64,000 nt of DNA from Corinectria fuckeliana (lineage: Eukaryota; Ascomycota; Sordariomycetes; Hypocreales; Nectriaceae): the NCBI GenBank assembly GCA_019137255.1, contig WPDH01000042.1, positions 62,001-126,000 of the forward strand, written 5' to 3'. Below, piece by piece: positions 44,710 through 55,660 of the stretch. The translations under genes were made by a program, and so were the position numbers. Position 1 is the first letter of the stretch; each line of letters begins with the position of its first letter. A model generated the notes under the pieces. That model saw only the letters and a program-made list of their open reading frames with translations, did not search any database and was not told where the DNA came from.

Positions 44710-47503
44710 GACGACAGAAGTGGCATTCACTCAAGTATGAGGTGCCAGGGTATGAATAGATCCCAGTCAATGAGAAAGAAATAATAGAAAGAGGCAATTA
44801 GACGAGAGAGATTAAAGAGCTATACAACAAATGAAAGCAAGAAGGCATCGCGAGCGATACTCACAGCGCCCCTTGGTATCGGTACAAACCCCGACGAATG
44901 AGAGAATGTGAAAATGCGAGAGAACGAGATAGTGAAGGAACGACGTTGCGTTACGTCTGTCACCTTGGACAGACTGCCAGAACGGGGTGCGCTTGTACGG
45001 GTCTGGAGGAGGGGGTTCCTCAAACAGGCGACCTCAGGTCAAACGGGGCCGTGTTCGAGCCGGCTCGAGAGGTTCAAGACGATCAAGCGCAGCGGAGAGC
45101 ATGATTGGGGGAGCGGACGAGGCTGAGGGGATGCGGTAGCGCGGAGGAGGAGGCATGGTTTCAAGTGAAACTTGGGACGTCGAGGGGGAGCATGGATCTG
45201 TTACGGTGACGGGACCTGAGACGAGCGGAGCGGACGGTGGTTACCGCGGCTGATGGAGAGAAATAGTGAAATAGGTACACGGGGGTGATTGATATGCCTT
45301 GGACTTACGAAGTAAGTACTTGGTAGGAAAATCGAGTAGTCTTGGTCGGCGTGCGTCGACCAGTCAACCCTCTTCTTACGTCTCTTCTTACGTCTCCTCT
45401 TCCGTCTCGTCTCCGTTGTGGTCGTAATGATGGTGGGCGACACCACCTGTCTAGGGCGAGTAGAGTTCTCGTTCCAGTCCACGGGAGTGTCGCGACAGGC
45501 TGGGGCTCGCCTGCTGAGATCGTCCAGTGTAAAACCTTGGCCGAGCGGGGATGACCGTTTCAAAGGAGCGACATTTGGAAGCGATAAAAGAGGGCGAAGC
45601 GAAGTCATTATAATATTCCATTCGACGAGCACAGGAAAGAAACAGAAAAATAATAATAAGAAGAGGAGAATTCATTTGCCCGTCGGGCACAACAGGAAGA
45701 ATAGATGCCCAGCGGCAAGACACGAGCTTCGGACAGTGACCGAGAGTCGGGACTCAGACGACGGGGGGACCCGGCTGTTGGTGCGCAGTAGCGTCACCCG
45801 TCATGCAACGCCCGGCAGGGGGAGGGGGGGTTCTTTTTGCGGTTATTATTCGTGCGTAGGCTTTTGAGGGCAGATTTCCCGATGAGGTTTAAGAAATCCA
45901 GGCTCCCCGGACGTTTGGGCTTGAAGAGTTGCGGAGATGCGATTTCGAATGGAGGAGGAAGGATGGAAATTAGGTGCCCGAGGATTGGATGGAGTACTAC
46001 TAATATTGTCGTGGGGATGAAGCAAGCACGGGCAAGTGGCAGGTGACGGCAGGTGACAGCAAACGCCAGTGGCACTTGCCAATGCAACTCTTAACACCCA
46101 CATTTACAACTTACATCGAGCATTGACTAGCCTGCGAATACTACAAAGAGTCTCGGGGTTTCAACAAAACCACTAAGTAGACAGCGTGGCGCATGATCAG
46201 GCAGTACTGTACTTCGATAGGACAGTAATAAATATCAACAAGAAGGGCTAGCGGCCTCGAGGTTCGCCTTGTGGTTCTCTTCCAATAAACGCGGGGATCA
46301 CTTGCCAGTAACCTTACCCTGTAGCAGTCCGCAAAACACCACAATTCGGGCTTTACTCAAGGATCAGGATTTCTTGCTATACCTACTAGATACTTGATTC
46401 ATTCATGGTCTTCTTTCCGAAGCGTTATGCTATTTAGACAGGTACATTACTAAAACTCTAAGCATCACCTTTCAGATATCATGCTAGGTGTCAGATATCA
46501 TCGAGAGCGAGACCACACCATAGATTTTGCTTGCCTGCCTGCCTGCAATATCCAGCTTTTTCCGTTACTTATATCCATTAATTACAGCCCACCCTTGACC
46601 TCGTGAGAACCTTTCCATTACTTGCCCATTACATCACATCTCCAACCGTCTCCCATCCTCCCGGTCTCTCCGGTTGACCGTCGCAACTCGGACCGGCCCG
46701 GTGCCACTGTACCTTCGTGCTGTTACGTAGTACATACGCGGGCAGTCCAGAGAAATGAACCATCCCCAGAACGGGGCGTCCGTTCTCCGTCCAAAGGCCC
46801 CATTTCGTCCCGCTCGCTGCACCGTTGCATGTACCCCACAGCCGCGTTGCATCCGGCGCCCCCGCCCCGAGAGACTTGCATACAGAAGGTCCGTAATCAC
46901 GTCCAAGTAGAACACAATCCATTGGTCTGTCAGGGTTACGCATGGCTTAAGGGGGTCTGTTCCTGACGGTTGAAATCGCCGAATTCATGTAAGTCGGATC
47001 TGCGTCCGCAGCTGGAGGACGCCCTCTCTGAACAACCCGAAATGACTCGCCAATCGCCCGCCCGCGCCATGGTCAGATGCCGGTCCAGCCGCACCACCAC
47101 TGTCCGAAGACGCCAGTAGATGGACGGGGAACCAGCGCGGTACAAAGCAGCCTCACGAAAAACGCATGCCGCCCCGTGTACCTGCGAGGTCGCCAACCTA
47201 GCGCATGGCACCAAGGTTGTCCCTTCGCCATGAGGCTACTCCGCCAGGATTCCATCATGGCGCCGTTCCGCTATTTCGATCCCTTGAGATAAGCCAAACT
47301 GGTCTGCAAGTGACGAAATATTCGGCTCCGAAGTGATAACATACCAGTGGGATGTTTTCTATAAGTTGGCCGGCCGGAGACATAATGGGGGAATATCATC
47401 ACTATCATCATCGTCCCTCACTCACACAACCCCCCACTCGTATAAACTCACACGTAGCCATATACTTACACTTACTCACGGATACCTCGCAATAACCGCA
47501 ACA
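44710..47503. other. 2.8-kb divergent intergenic region
   Basis: Upstream region of the giant membrane protein gene (minus) and of the split-barrel protein gene (plus). Open frames here lack motifs and consistent splicing, and no gene is supported. Confidence 0.5.
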
Positions 47504-48304
47504 ATGGGCCGCCACGACCTCGAATACCCCAAGGAGGCCGTCAACACAGTCAAGCGCCTCAACGACCGCGGCGTCTACGCCCTCGAATCAATCCACCGCA
47601 TCGTCAACTCCGCGCAGATCCTGCACGTCTCCTTCACCACGCCGTCCCAGCCCTTCCCCGTCATCCTGCCTATGATCGGCCAGATGGGCTCCTTCGACCG
47701 CCCCAGCGCGGACGCCGGAGATCCCCTCGACCTCTACCTCCACGGCTACGTCTCCTCGCGCATCATGAACCTCGGCCGGGCCGGCTCCGAGGGCGACGGC
47801 TCCGAGGCGGCCAAGGGCATGGCCGTCTGCGTCGCCGCGTCCCACGTCGACGGCCTCGTCCTTGCTATCTCCTCCTTCTCCCATAGCTACAACTATCGCT
47901 CGGCCGTGCTGTTCGGGCATGCCACGCTTGTCGCTGACGAGGCGGAAAAGATGTATGCCATGGAGCTCATCACCAACAGCGTCGTCCCTGACCGCTGGCG
48001 CCACACCCGTCTGCCGCCTACCAAGGCTGAGCTCCAGAGCACCGGCATTCTCAAGGTCCGGATCGCATCCGGGAGCGCAAAGATCCGCGCCGGCCAGGCG
48101 CATGATGATAAGCACGACATGGATGATGAGGCTGTTCGAGACACTGTCTGGACCGGCGTCCTGCCCATCCACCAGGCTATGCTCGAACCAGTGGCAAGCC
48201 CGTATAACCGTGTCAATGTGCCCGGCTACATCTCCGACTTTGCCAACGACTTAAACGGGGACAACAAGCAGCAGTCCCTTGACGCCGCAAAGGACCAGCA
48301 ATAG
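47504..48304 (+). CDS. FMN-binding split-barrel protein (pyridoxamine-phosphate-oxidase-like)
   Basis: Member of the flavin-nucleotide-binding, pyridoxamine 5'-phosphate oxidase-like superfamily; the substrate is unknown. A single exon codes 266 residues. The split-barrel strands are visible as ILHVSFTTPSQPFPVILPMIGQ (in two pieces), LDLYLHGYVSSRIMNL, MAVCVAASHVDGLVLA and the YNYRSAVLFGHATLV segment, in the order usual for this family. After that come LPPTKAELQSTGILKVRI and ASGSAKIRAG, typical of the C-terminal half. The N-terminus (LEYPKEAVNTVKRLNDRGVYALESIHRIVNSA) fits the helix-hairpin start of such proteins. The chosen ATG (ACAATGG context) begins this conserved part; an in-frame ATG at 47333 would add a Ser/Thr-rich stretch. 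It converges on the next gene with 155 bp between stops. Confidence 0.9.
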   Translation: MGRHDLEYPKEAVNTVKRLNDRGVYALESIHRIVNSAQILHVSFTTPSQPFPVILPMIGQMGSFDRPSADAGDPLDLYLHGYVSSRIMNLGRAGSEGDGSEAAKGMAVCVAASHVDGLVLAISSFSHSYNYRSAVLFGHATLVADEAEKMYAMELITNSVVPDRWRHTRLPPTKAELQSTGILKVRIASGSAKIRAGQAHDDKHDMDDEAVRDTVWTGVLPIHQAMLEPVASPYNRVNVPGYISDFANDLNGDNKQQSLDAAKDQQ

Positions 48305-48459
48305 GGTCTTGGTAGAGGTTCACTAGTGGTTAAGAGGAAGAACTGCGCTTTGCAGATATCATGATCCGAGTTAAATGGCGAACTATCAGCCATGCTGGCC
48401 CTTAGCACAGTATATATACAACGGTTCTCGATTAGAAATAAGAGATACAATCATCATGT

Positions 48460-50328
48460 TCACCACAGCTCCCATATCTTGGCCGGAATGACTGTCCTCA
48501 TGATTATCCAATGACCCACTGCACTCTCTTGATGCAACTTGGTCACCTTGGCAGTGTTGTTCTTGGCGAGGATGCTCTTGTCATCACCCTCGAGCCATGC
48601 AGACTCGGGGATTTCGTGACGCGGCTCCAGGAACACATGTCGCGCACGACTCTCATGGTAATCGCCCCGAACCGGTCGGCGGAAGGTGAGATCTCCGGGC
48701 GTCTTCTGGCAGAAAATGACCATATTGATAAAGTCGCTTCCCCACGCCTCGACGGTGGCCTCCACCCGGGGGGCCTCTCGGAAGACGCGGCATGACGGGA
48801 AGACGTGCTTGATAGTCCGGATGATCATCTTGGGAGTAGGGGCGCCAAAGTCGCCGGCATAGTTCTAGGAGACGGTCAGCGTCGAAGATCACTCGGGCGT
48901 TTCATCCCTCGGGAGAGGAGACTTACAATGGCAATGACACCGTCGTCCTTGAGTATAGCATCGAGGCCCTGGAAGAACTCCAACGTGAAGAGATCGGCCG
49001 GCTCCGCACCACCGGTAAACACATCGTGGACGATGTAGTCAAACTTGGTGGTCGATTCATTGGCCAACTTGGCCGTATAACTGACTGCATCCGCAATGAC
49101 AGGCGGGTTGTTTTCCCGAAGGTCAAAGTGCTTGGCAGCAAATTCGTGCACGACAGGGTCAATCTCAACAACCGTTGTGTTGATGCCATGAGTGACGAAA
49201 GAAGATGGCGTAGTTCCGATACCAAGACCGCTGTATCAGAGGTGTTAGAAAATCCAGCACCTTCGGTATTGTATGAACCACTTACACGACGAGGGCGCTA
49301 GCCTCGCTGTCGAGAATGGGAACCTCCCGCTCAACAAGGCGAACAGCCTCAAGCATGACAAAAACACCGTAGATGGGCTCCGAGATGATAGGTCCCTTGT
49401 AGCGAACCCACTCGCCTCCCAGCAGACTGTGGTCACATCGTAGGGCCCTGATCCCCTTGTCAAGGTCTTCCAAGACGGAGACATAGCCCGTCAGCGACTC
49501 TCGGCGGTCCAAAATGGTCCAATTCTCCGCCGCTAACGTGCTGTTGAGCAGGTCCGTGGCCATGGGCGTCATGGCGTGGGTGTTGAGCATAGCCGTGTGC
49601 AGCAGAGCAGGGATAGCCAGCAGGAGATACTTTGACGGGGCGAGAACGGCATACGCCGCCGCCAGCAGCATCTGCAAGCCGACGCGAGTCAGAAGAAACG
49701 TCCGTCCCACAACGGCCTGAAGCTGCGAGCTGGCGACCCGCTCGGCTAGCCTGAAGAGCGCCCAGGAGCCGATGCCCGGCGCGGCGTCGGCCACAAACTG
49801 CGGCAGGGCACTGAAGTCGGCGCGGTCGAGATGATCAGCCACGACGGCCGCGGACACAACGGCCAGCGGGAACAGCGTCAAGCCCTCGATGGTAAAGGGA
49901 CCCCACCAGGGGCCGAGCCTCTCGCTGTGCTGGCTGACGAGGAAGTGCACCACGGGGAAGTGCAGCGCCAGGAGCGGCAGAACCAGCTCCGAGCGGAAGG
50001 GCAGGGCACGGTTCAGGAACAAGTTGCCAGCCCAGCCGACGAAGCAGCCGGCCATGAGGATGGGCGCATGCGGGACGCCCGCGGGAATGGAGCCGAAGAC
50101 GGGCGAGAGGGCAAGCTGAGAGGCGGTCGACGCGGCGCCGAGGAGGACCAACACGAGGCCCGTCTTGAGGAAGAGGGATGCTTGTCCCAGAGAGCTCTTG
50201 TTCCAGCTGTCGTTCTTGGCCTTGGCCGCGAGGTTCTTGAGCTCCTTCTGGAAGCGCTGAGGCGTTTGACCGGCTGGCGCACCAGTCGCCTTGGACGATG
50301 CCGCCGCGGTCTTCTTCGTTCGTGCCAT
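48460..50328 (-). CDS. Membrane-anchored spermidine/spermine-synthase-like protein
   Basis: Predicted SAM-dependent enzyme of the aminopropyltransferase/methyltransferase fold fused to an N-terminal membrane domain; the reaction is unknown. Minus-strand exons 50328-49286, 49230-48927 and 48864-48460 code 583 residues. Residues ~45-270 contain about seven or eight hydrophobic segments (LFLKTGLVLVLLGAAST, APILMAGCFVGWAGNLFL, ELVLPLLALHFPVVHFLV, LTLFPLAVVSAAVVA, LQMLLAAAYAVLA, YLLLAIPALLHTAML). The catalytic half starts near 290 (LTGYVSVLEDLDKGIRALRCDHSLLGG). The SAM motif VVGLGIGTTPSSF is formed across the first splice, followed by VVEIDPVV, YIVHDVFTGG and, across the second splice, VIAINYAGDFG. 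The C-terminus is Trp-ended (AKIWELW). An in-frame ATG 84 nt upstream is possible, but the Lys/Ala-rich MARTKKTAAASS start looks more natural. Confidence 0.85.
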
Positions 50329-52428
50329 GGCTGCAGCTTGCTGGTGGTTAGCTGCCCGAGAAAATATTCCAAAGTATGTACAAGGGCAAACGAAGAGAAT
50401 ATGCAAGAACAAGGAAACGAAGAAAGGTTGAAGTATTTGCGGAACCGGAATAGCAATGGCACGACGTCTTCAAATGGCCCGCACCTGAAGCTCCGTTGAT
50501 TTCGTCCGTGTTTCAGCGTGGTGTGGACGTGATATTTCCGAAGGCATACGTGGAGCTAACTACTACTAAAGAAGGATTCTATCGGGTGGCTAGTGCGTGT
50601 GGCTTTAGCTGCCAGAAACACGGCGCAGGGGCCCGAAAACGCCCCGAACCGCACCGGAGAGTCAAACGGCGACCTTGTTTTTTTCGCACCAATGAAGCGT
50701 CTTGCACTCATTATCCTGGGCTTCAATATCGGTCGACGGCTGGTAAACTTCCGCAATCCGTGCTGGCTAGCCTGACGAAACAAGGATCCGTAGCTTGCTC
50801 CGTGAGTCAAATTGTGACTCTATCTGAACGACTGTGTACGAAGAAAACAACCCAGCAAGCTTTCTGTCCCTGGTGGGTACTGAAGCAGGTACTTGACCCG
50901 ACTATCCTCCGTAAGCATGAGGCAATCCACGAAACCACGAGCACAATGTTAAGCATTCTGCCCAGCTAAACAGAAACGCAGTCATCCGTTGATCATCCAA
51001 GCATTCAATTCACCTATTTCCTCTCCCCTACCCGGGCCCTACCATCCTCTCTACGCCGGATCACTTCACTTGTGGCCCAACCAAAACATTCAAGCCCACG
51101 ATCCTCACGTGGCATCCCTCACTTCCCATTCCTCTACACCTACAGCTCACACTCTAACGGCTAATGCTGGCTACACGAGATGTCTTGCGTATTGTTAACA
51201 GCTCTACCACTCTGATATGAGTTAAACTTGCCGGGGCATTGTATACTTCCCGGCGGATAGAGTTGGCGTCTTGCCTTGGAAAGGGAAATCCGCTGCCGGT
51301 CTGGCGTCGGTCCGCGCTAAGAAGGGCCGGCATTAATACAGTCGCTTGAAGGGAAGTCACTACGAGGATCTCCTCTGAGTTCCATGACGACGAACACTAA
51401 TATAAGTTTGTCGGGATGTCAAAGAGTTAGCTAAGCTCACTGGAGGGGCACGAAGGTGGTAGTGTGCTCGGCATAGACCCCGATAAGTCCGCATCGGCTA
51501 CAACGCCTAAGCCTGTCATCCGGGGACACTGATCCAAATATCCATTCATCTACACACAATATAAGAACCCTTATAAGAGCCGACTACGTCTATAAAGACG
51601 GCGGAAACAGACCTGAAACCATGGGACAGTTAGTGGGCTAGTGGGGCCGGCGCTCCGGAGCTTTCGGCCGACGGCGCGGGTGCTGGTCTGATGTGGCGAG
51701 CAGGGGTGGAGTGGGCTTGCGCCGGTGGTTACTCAATGCACCAACGGGTTGCAGCCGCATTTATACGTTCGAAGCGTTAAAATATATTAGGAAATCAGGG
51801 CTTCTCGTCATTGAAAAGCTGTTCCTGACATGGGTATCGTCATATGTCTGATTATAACCACTATGAGCAAAAGAGTGTACACTTCCGCATTTGCACAGAA
51901 TTCAATAGATACGAGTTTCCGTAGATAGTTGATCACTTTGCATATGATACCTTCAAGTATCACAACCAATACGTTACTATCATCATGGCAGTGATACCAT
52001 CTGCTTTTTTTTAGACATTGTCTCATAGCATTCCAAGCATCCTAAGTCCATCCTTCGTAGTCGAATCCTTATTAGCCTAGATCATTGCCATCCTTCCTGT
52101 TCCAAGCCGTCCATCCCCTCCAGTTGAAAACTCGAAATGCCTCGGGGCCCTCCCCCAGGGGGGCGCAGCCGAGAAGGTATCAATCATCTTCAAAAAAACC
52201 CTCGAAACTCATATATAAACAAAGACGAAACCAAAAAGATGACAATCAACCATGCCCGAACAACTCCCCTGCCGTGTCATAACGCAATGCAGCAACATCG
52301 ACAGAAACGCCATGAATAATGCATGCCGTGGCCAAGTCTTTTGATCCCAAAACACCACAAATCTCGGGATGAAGATCACGCATCGTCACTCCCTCGTCAT
52401 GCTTTGTCAGCCCTTGCCCTCATCACAT
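50329..52428. other. 2.1-kb intergenic region
   Basis: Upstream of the spermidine-synthase-like gene and downstream of the Zn2Cys6 factor gene. It is AT-rich around 51540-52080. No gene is supported. Confidence 0.5.
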
Positions 52429-54995
52429 TTACAAGGGCTCATCTTCCATATCATCATCGCTGCTGTAGTCTTCTTCTCCGCTGTGTGGAGTATGCATCTC
52501 ACTGACGTCCGCGCTGGCCAGGTTGCTCAAGCTGTCAAGAACTCCACCCCCACTAAAGGCTGGCGGTGCTGAGGCTGACAGTTCAGCCAGGCTTCCGTTT
52601 CGGCTCGTGGATGGCTTTTCAGGAAGCTGCTTGAGCAAGCCCGTCGAGATGTCCAGCATTGTCATTGCAAACTCCGTCAGGCCCGTACCCTCGCCGGGCT
52701 TTGAGCTCACAGAGAGGGTCCAGCGGTACTCCCCGAGACGTCGGCGATACCAATCAGCCTCCTCGCGTCCCGGTGACGTAGCCCACAGCAGAGAGCCAAA
52801 AGTGCCAATGAGAGCAAAGTTCGTCTTGGACGCAAAGTACCAGAACGAACGCAGATGGCTGGGTGTGAGGCGGTTGACAAAGTCCATGGCGGAAATGAGG
52901 CGAGCTTTTGCAGCACTGCGACATATGTGCTGGACGTAAGGATCAACTGCCGAAGCCGCTGAGGCCAGAGACCTGATAATGCGTCGGTGTAGTGTGATTT
53001 CAGCCGCGAAATAAGCCAGATGCAGGTATCCAATGCTGGAAAGCCTACTGGATGTAGGGTTGCCAGATGAGTATGACGAATCCAGCCGGATTAGTTGAGG
53101 CAAACCCCCATACCATTCCTTGAGCTTTAGCTGAATTGGCTTCGCCAGCGACAGAACAAGCTGCGTGCCCTGAGGACCCGCGTTCGTGACCGTCTGCATC
53201 GCCTGCAGCGTGTAGAAAGTGTCAAGAATCTCGGACAGAATCCCCGACAGTTGCACTACTCGCGTGAATAGCAGCCGTCCTCTCTCGATGTCCAGTTTCT
53301 CGTCGGGATCGTTCTCGTCCCACTCGACGTCAGGAAAGTCATTGGATGTGAGGGCCTGAACTCCCCAGTTGGAAGAGAATATGTGTGACGGTCGCCCGTG
53401 AACGAGGGCGCCCCATTTATCCTGCATGTATAGGGCCCATGCCAGTCGCTTTCTAAGGCCCTTTTCCCACGGTGGTATCTTCCAATGTGAACAGTCTAGA
53501 TGTAGTCCCAGCTCGTGGCCCAGGGCAACAAGTTGGGCCGTCGGGGCCCACTGATCGCCTTCGGGCCGCTGCGACAACAGGAGGCCGGCCTGGATCGTGG
53601 AGAGCTTAGGTCGGAAGCAGGCATCTTCCAGGGTGGCGCGTACGATGCTTTCAAGCTCTCTGACGTTGGGACGGGGTAGTTGAGCGAGCTCATCGCTTTG
53701 GTCCCACCAATTGATGGCGAGTATATAGACGGCGGCTAGGAGGGGCGGTGAGAATTCTCGATAGGAGCGCTCGTATTTTTCCAGGAAGACGTGCTTCTGT
53801 ATAATGGGGAAGCCGGGGTGGATGACGCGGAAGTAGATGTCGATGAGCTTTCGGCCGTGAGGTCCCACGATGGACTCGACGTGGTCGACATCCTGCGTCA
53901 CATGCTCGTGCCCGGGGGTGCTGTGGTCGGGCAGCATCAAGAAGGTGTCGTGATCGCTGACCTTGCGGAGGGTGCCCCGGGACAGGAGGCTCTCGTCGTG
54001 AGGGTCGAAGGGGGAGAGGTTGATGAGCGAAGGCTCAAAGTCGGTGGTGGGACCGATGTACTGGCTGAAACGATCGTCCTGGAGTCCCAGCGTCCGCTTG
54101 AGCATGGTCGGGCCACCAACATTGGCCATCTCCTCCAAGAAGGAACTGCTAGCGGCGGTGCTTGAAAGACTAGAGTTGTGGTTTCGTCGCCTGGATGCGA
54201 GACCCGGAGAGCTGGAGGAGACCAATCATATGTCAGACGGGAGGCTTAGAGGCAAGGGGACATGCATGGCAGGGTTTGTGAGGAGGGCGGAGATTTTCAG
54301 GCGCAGTGTGTCGTGGGATTGGAGAGAGGGAAGCGCGGGCGGGAGAAGCAGAAGCGCGGGAGAAGAGGCGCAGGCACAAACAGAAGTTCATAAGAGGTGT
54401 GGGCTAGGAGGAGGCCAAAGAAGTGGGCAGATACGATAGGATAGAGACGATCTGATAAGACGACAATGCGAGTAGAGCAGAGCAGAGCAAGCAAGCGAGC
54501 AAACAAGCGAGCAGGCTGGCCCGCGTGGGGAAATAAGTCTCGGCGGCATGGCGGGCATGGAATGCGATAGGGAACGGACGGGATGGGGTGGATGGATGGA
54601 TGGATGGATGGATAAGTAGATAGATAAACTGACCTTCTCTTGCCGATAACGTCGTCTGAGGTGCCCTGGCCGTGAAGCTTCCTCTTGCGGGACGGCGGGC
54701 TGCAGGTGAGAGAGCACTCGGAGTTGGTGACTTGGCACGGCACGCATCCATCGTCGTCGTCGCTCATGATGCAGGTGGCACGCGAGTATCGGCAAGCGAG
54801 ACAGGGCGGGACGGGGGAGCCATTGCCGTTGAAGGAGGTGGGTTCTGTCGAGGCCGAGCTGGTGGCCGGCAAGCTCCCCTGGGTCATCTCAAGCCTATGG
54901 AAGCTGTCCTGACGATAAGCAGCGGGCTCGAGCCGGGGCGGCTTGGGCGCAATGGCGATGGGCGCCGTCCTATGCACCGATGAGGCCTGGGACAT
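52429..54995 (-). CDS. Zn2Cys6 transcription factor, DAL81/TamA-like
   Basis: Probable nuclear activator of nitrogen or amino-acid catabolic genes. Minus-strand exons 54995-54634 and 54211-52429 code 714 residues, joined across a 422-nt intron (GTCAGT..CTGAC..CTCCAG). The zinc cluster is C65-x2-C68-x6-C75-x8-C84-x2-C87-x6-C94, exactly the Zn2Cys6 spacing, although the loop is acidic (SDDDDG) and the usual basic run after the second Cys is poor (RYSRAT). That atypical cluster is what recalls DAL81/TamA, which works mainly as a co-activator. A Lys/Arg patch (SRKRKLHG) follows. From ~240 the fungal-specific factor domain is clear: IDIYFRVIHPGFPIIQKHVF, LAAVYILAINWWDQ, and further on LGLHLDCSHWKIPPWEKGLRKRLAW and MQDKWGALVHGRPSHI. 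The C-terminus is acidic (EEDYSSDDDMEDEPL). GATA sites upstream fit nitrogen control. The subfamily name is less certain than the class. Confidence 0.9.
54589..54612. repeat. (TGGA)n microsatellite inside an intron
   Basis: Six TGGA units lie near the 5' end of the long intron of the Zn2Cys6 factor gene, next to a short GATA-rich stretch (AAGTAGATAGATAAAC). Confidence 0.9.
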
Positions 54996-55660
54996 GATGG
55001 CGGGGGGGTGCGGGCGGGATGATGCAGCAAGTTCACAAGTTCAGGGCAGGCGGGTTTCGCGAGGGTAGGGGGAATCCAATGCCAGGGCAGCGGCGCGGGC
55101 TTGTGTGGAGGGTTGTGCGTGGTGGGCTCGGGAGGGAGGGTGCAGTGTCAAGCAGTTCAAGCGTCGCCCGAGTTGTGTGCGATGCCGTTCAGGGCGGGCG
55201 CGGGCAGGCTCAGGACGCCCCGGACGCGGAGATGCTTGAGCCGCAACGGGCCTCCCCGTGAGCTTGCGCGGGCAGGTTAGGCGTTAGTTGGTATGTAGTC
55301 TATGTGTTGGCCGGCGATAGACTCGGGGTTCGTGATAGCGATGACTGACAGGCCCAACGGGGGCGGCGACAGTGACGCAATGTGCCTGGAGCTACGACTA
55401 GTGAGCGGCGAGTGGCCGGTTCACGATAGCTAATACAGCTACGTTATGCAAACGGTTGACGGGGCCGGGCAATGGCAATCGCAGGGTGAGAACAGCCGTG
55501 TCTGTGCCTTGTGCCTGTGGCTTTCTGACTCGGCTCGGACAAGGACAATGGTTGGTGCGAGATAACGAACCTGGGGAAGCGGAGAGGGATGCGACGAGAT
55601 GGGACCGGGGGGGGGGGGATGCCTGATGCTGAAAGCGAGGAGGCGAGAGATGAAGAAAAA

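Noticed and set aside
47588..48172. 194-codon minus-strand frame opposite the split-barrel gene
   Set aside because: Mirror of GC-rich codons; the plus-strand product has clear family structure.
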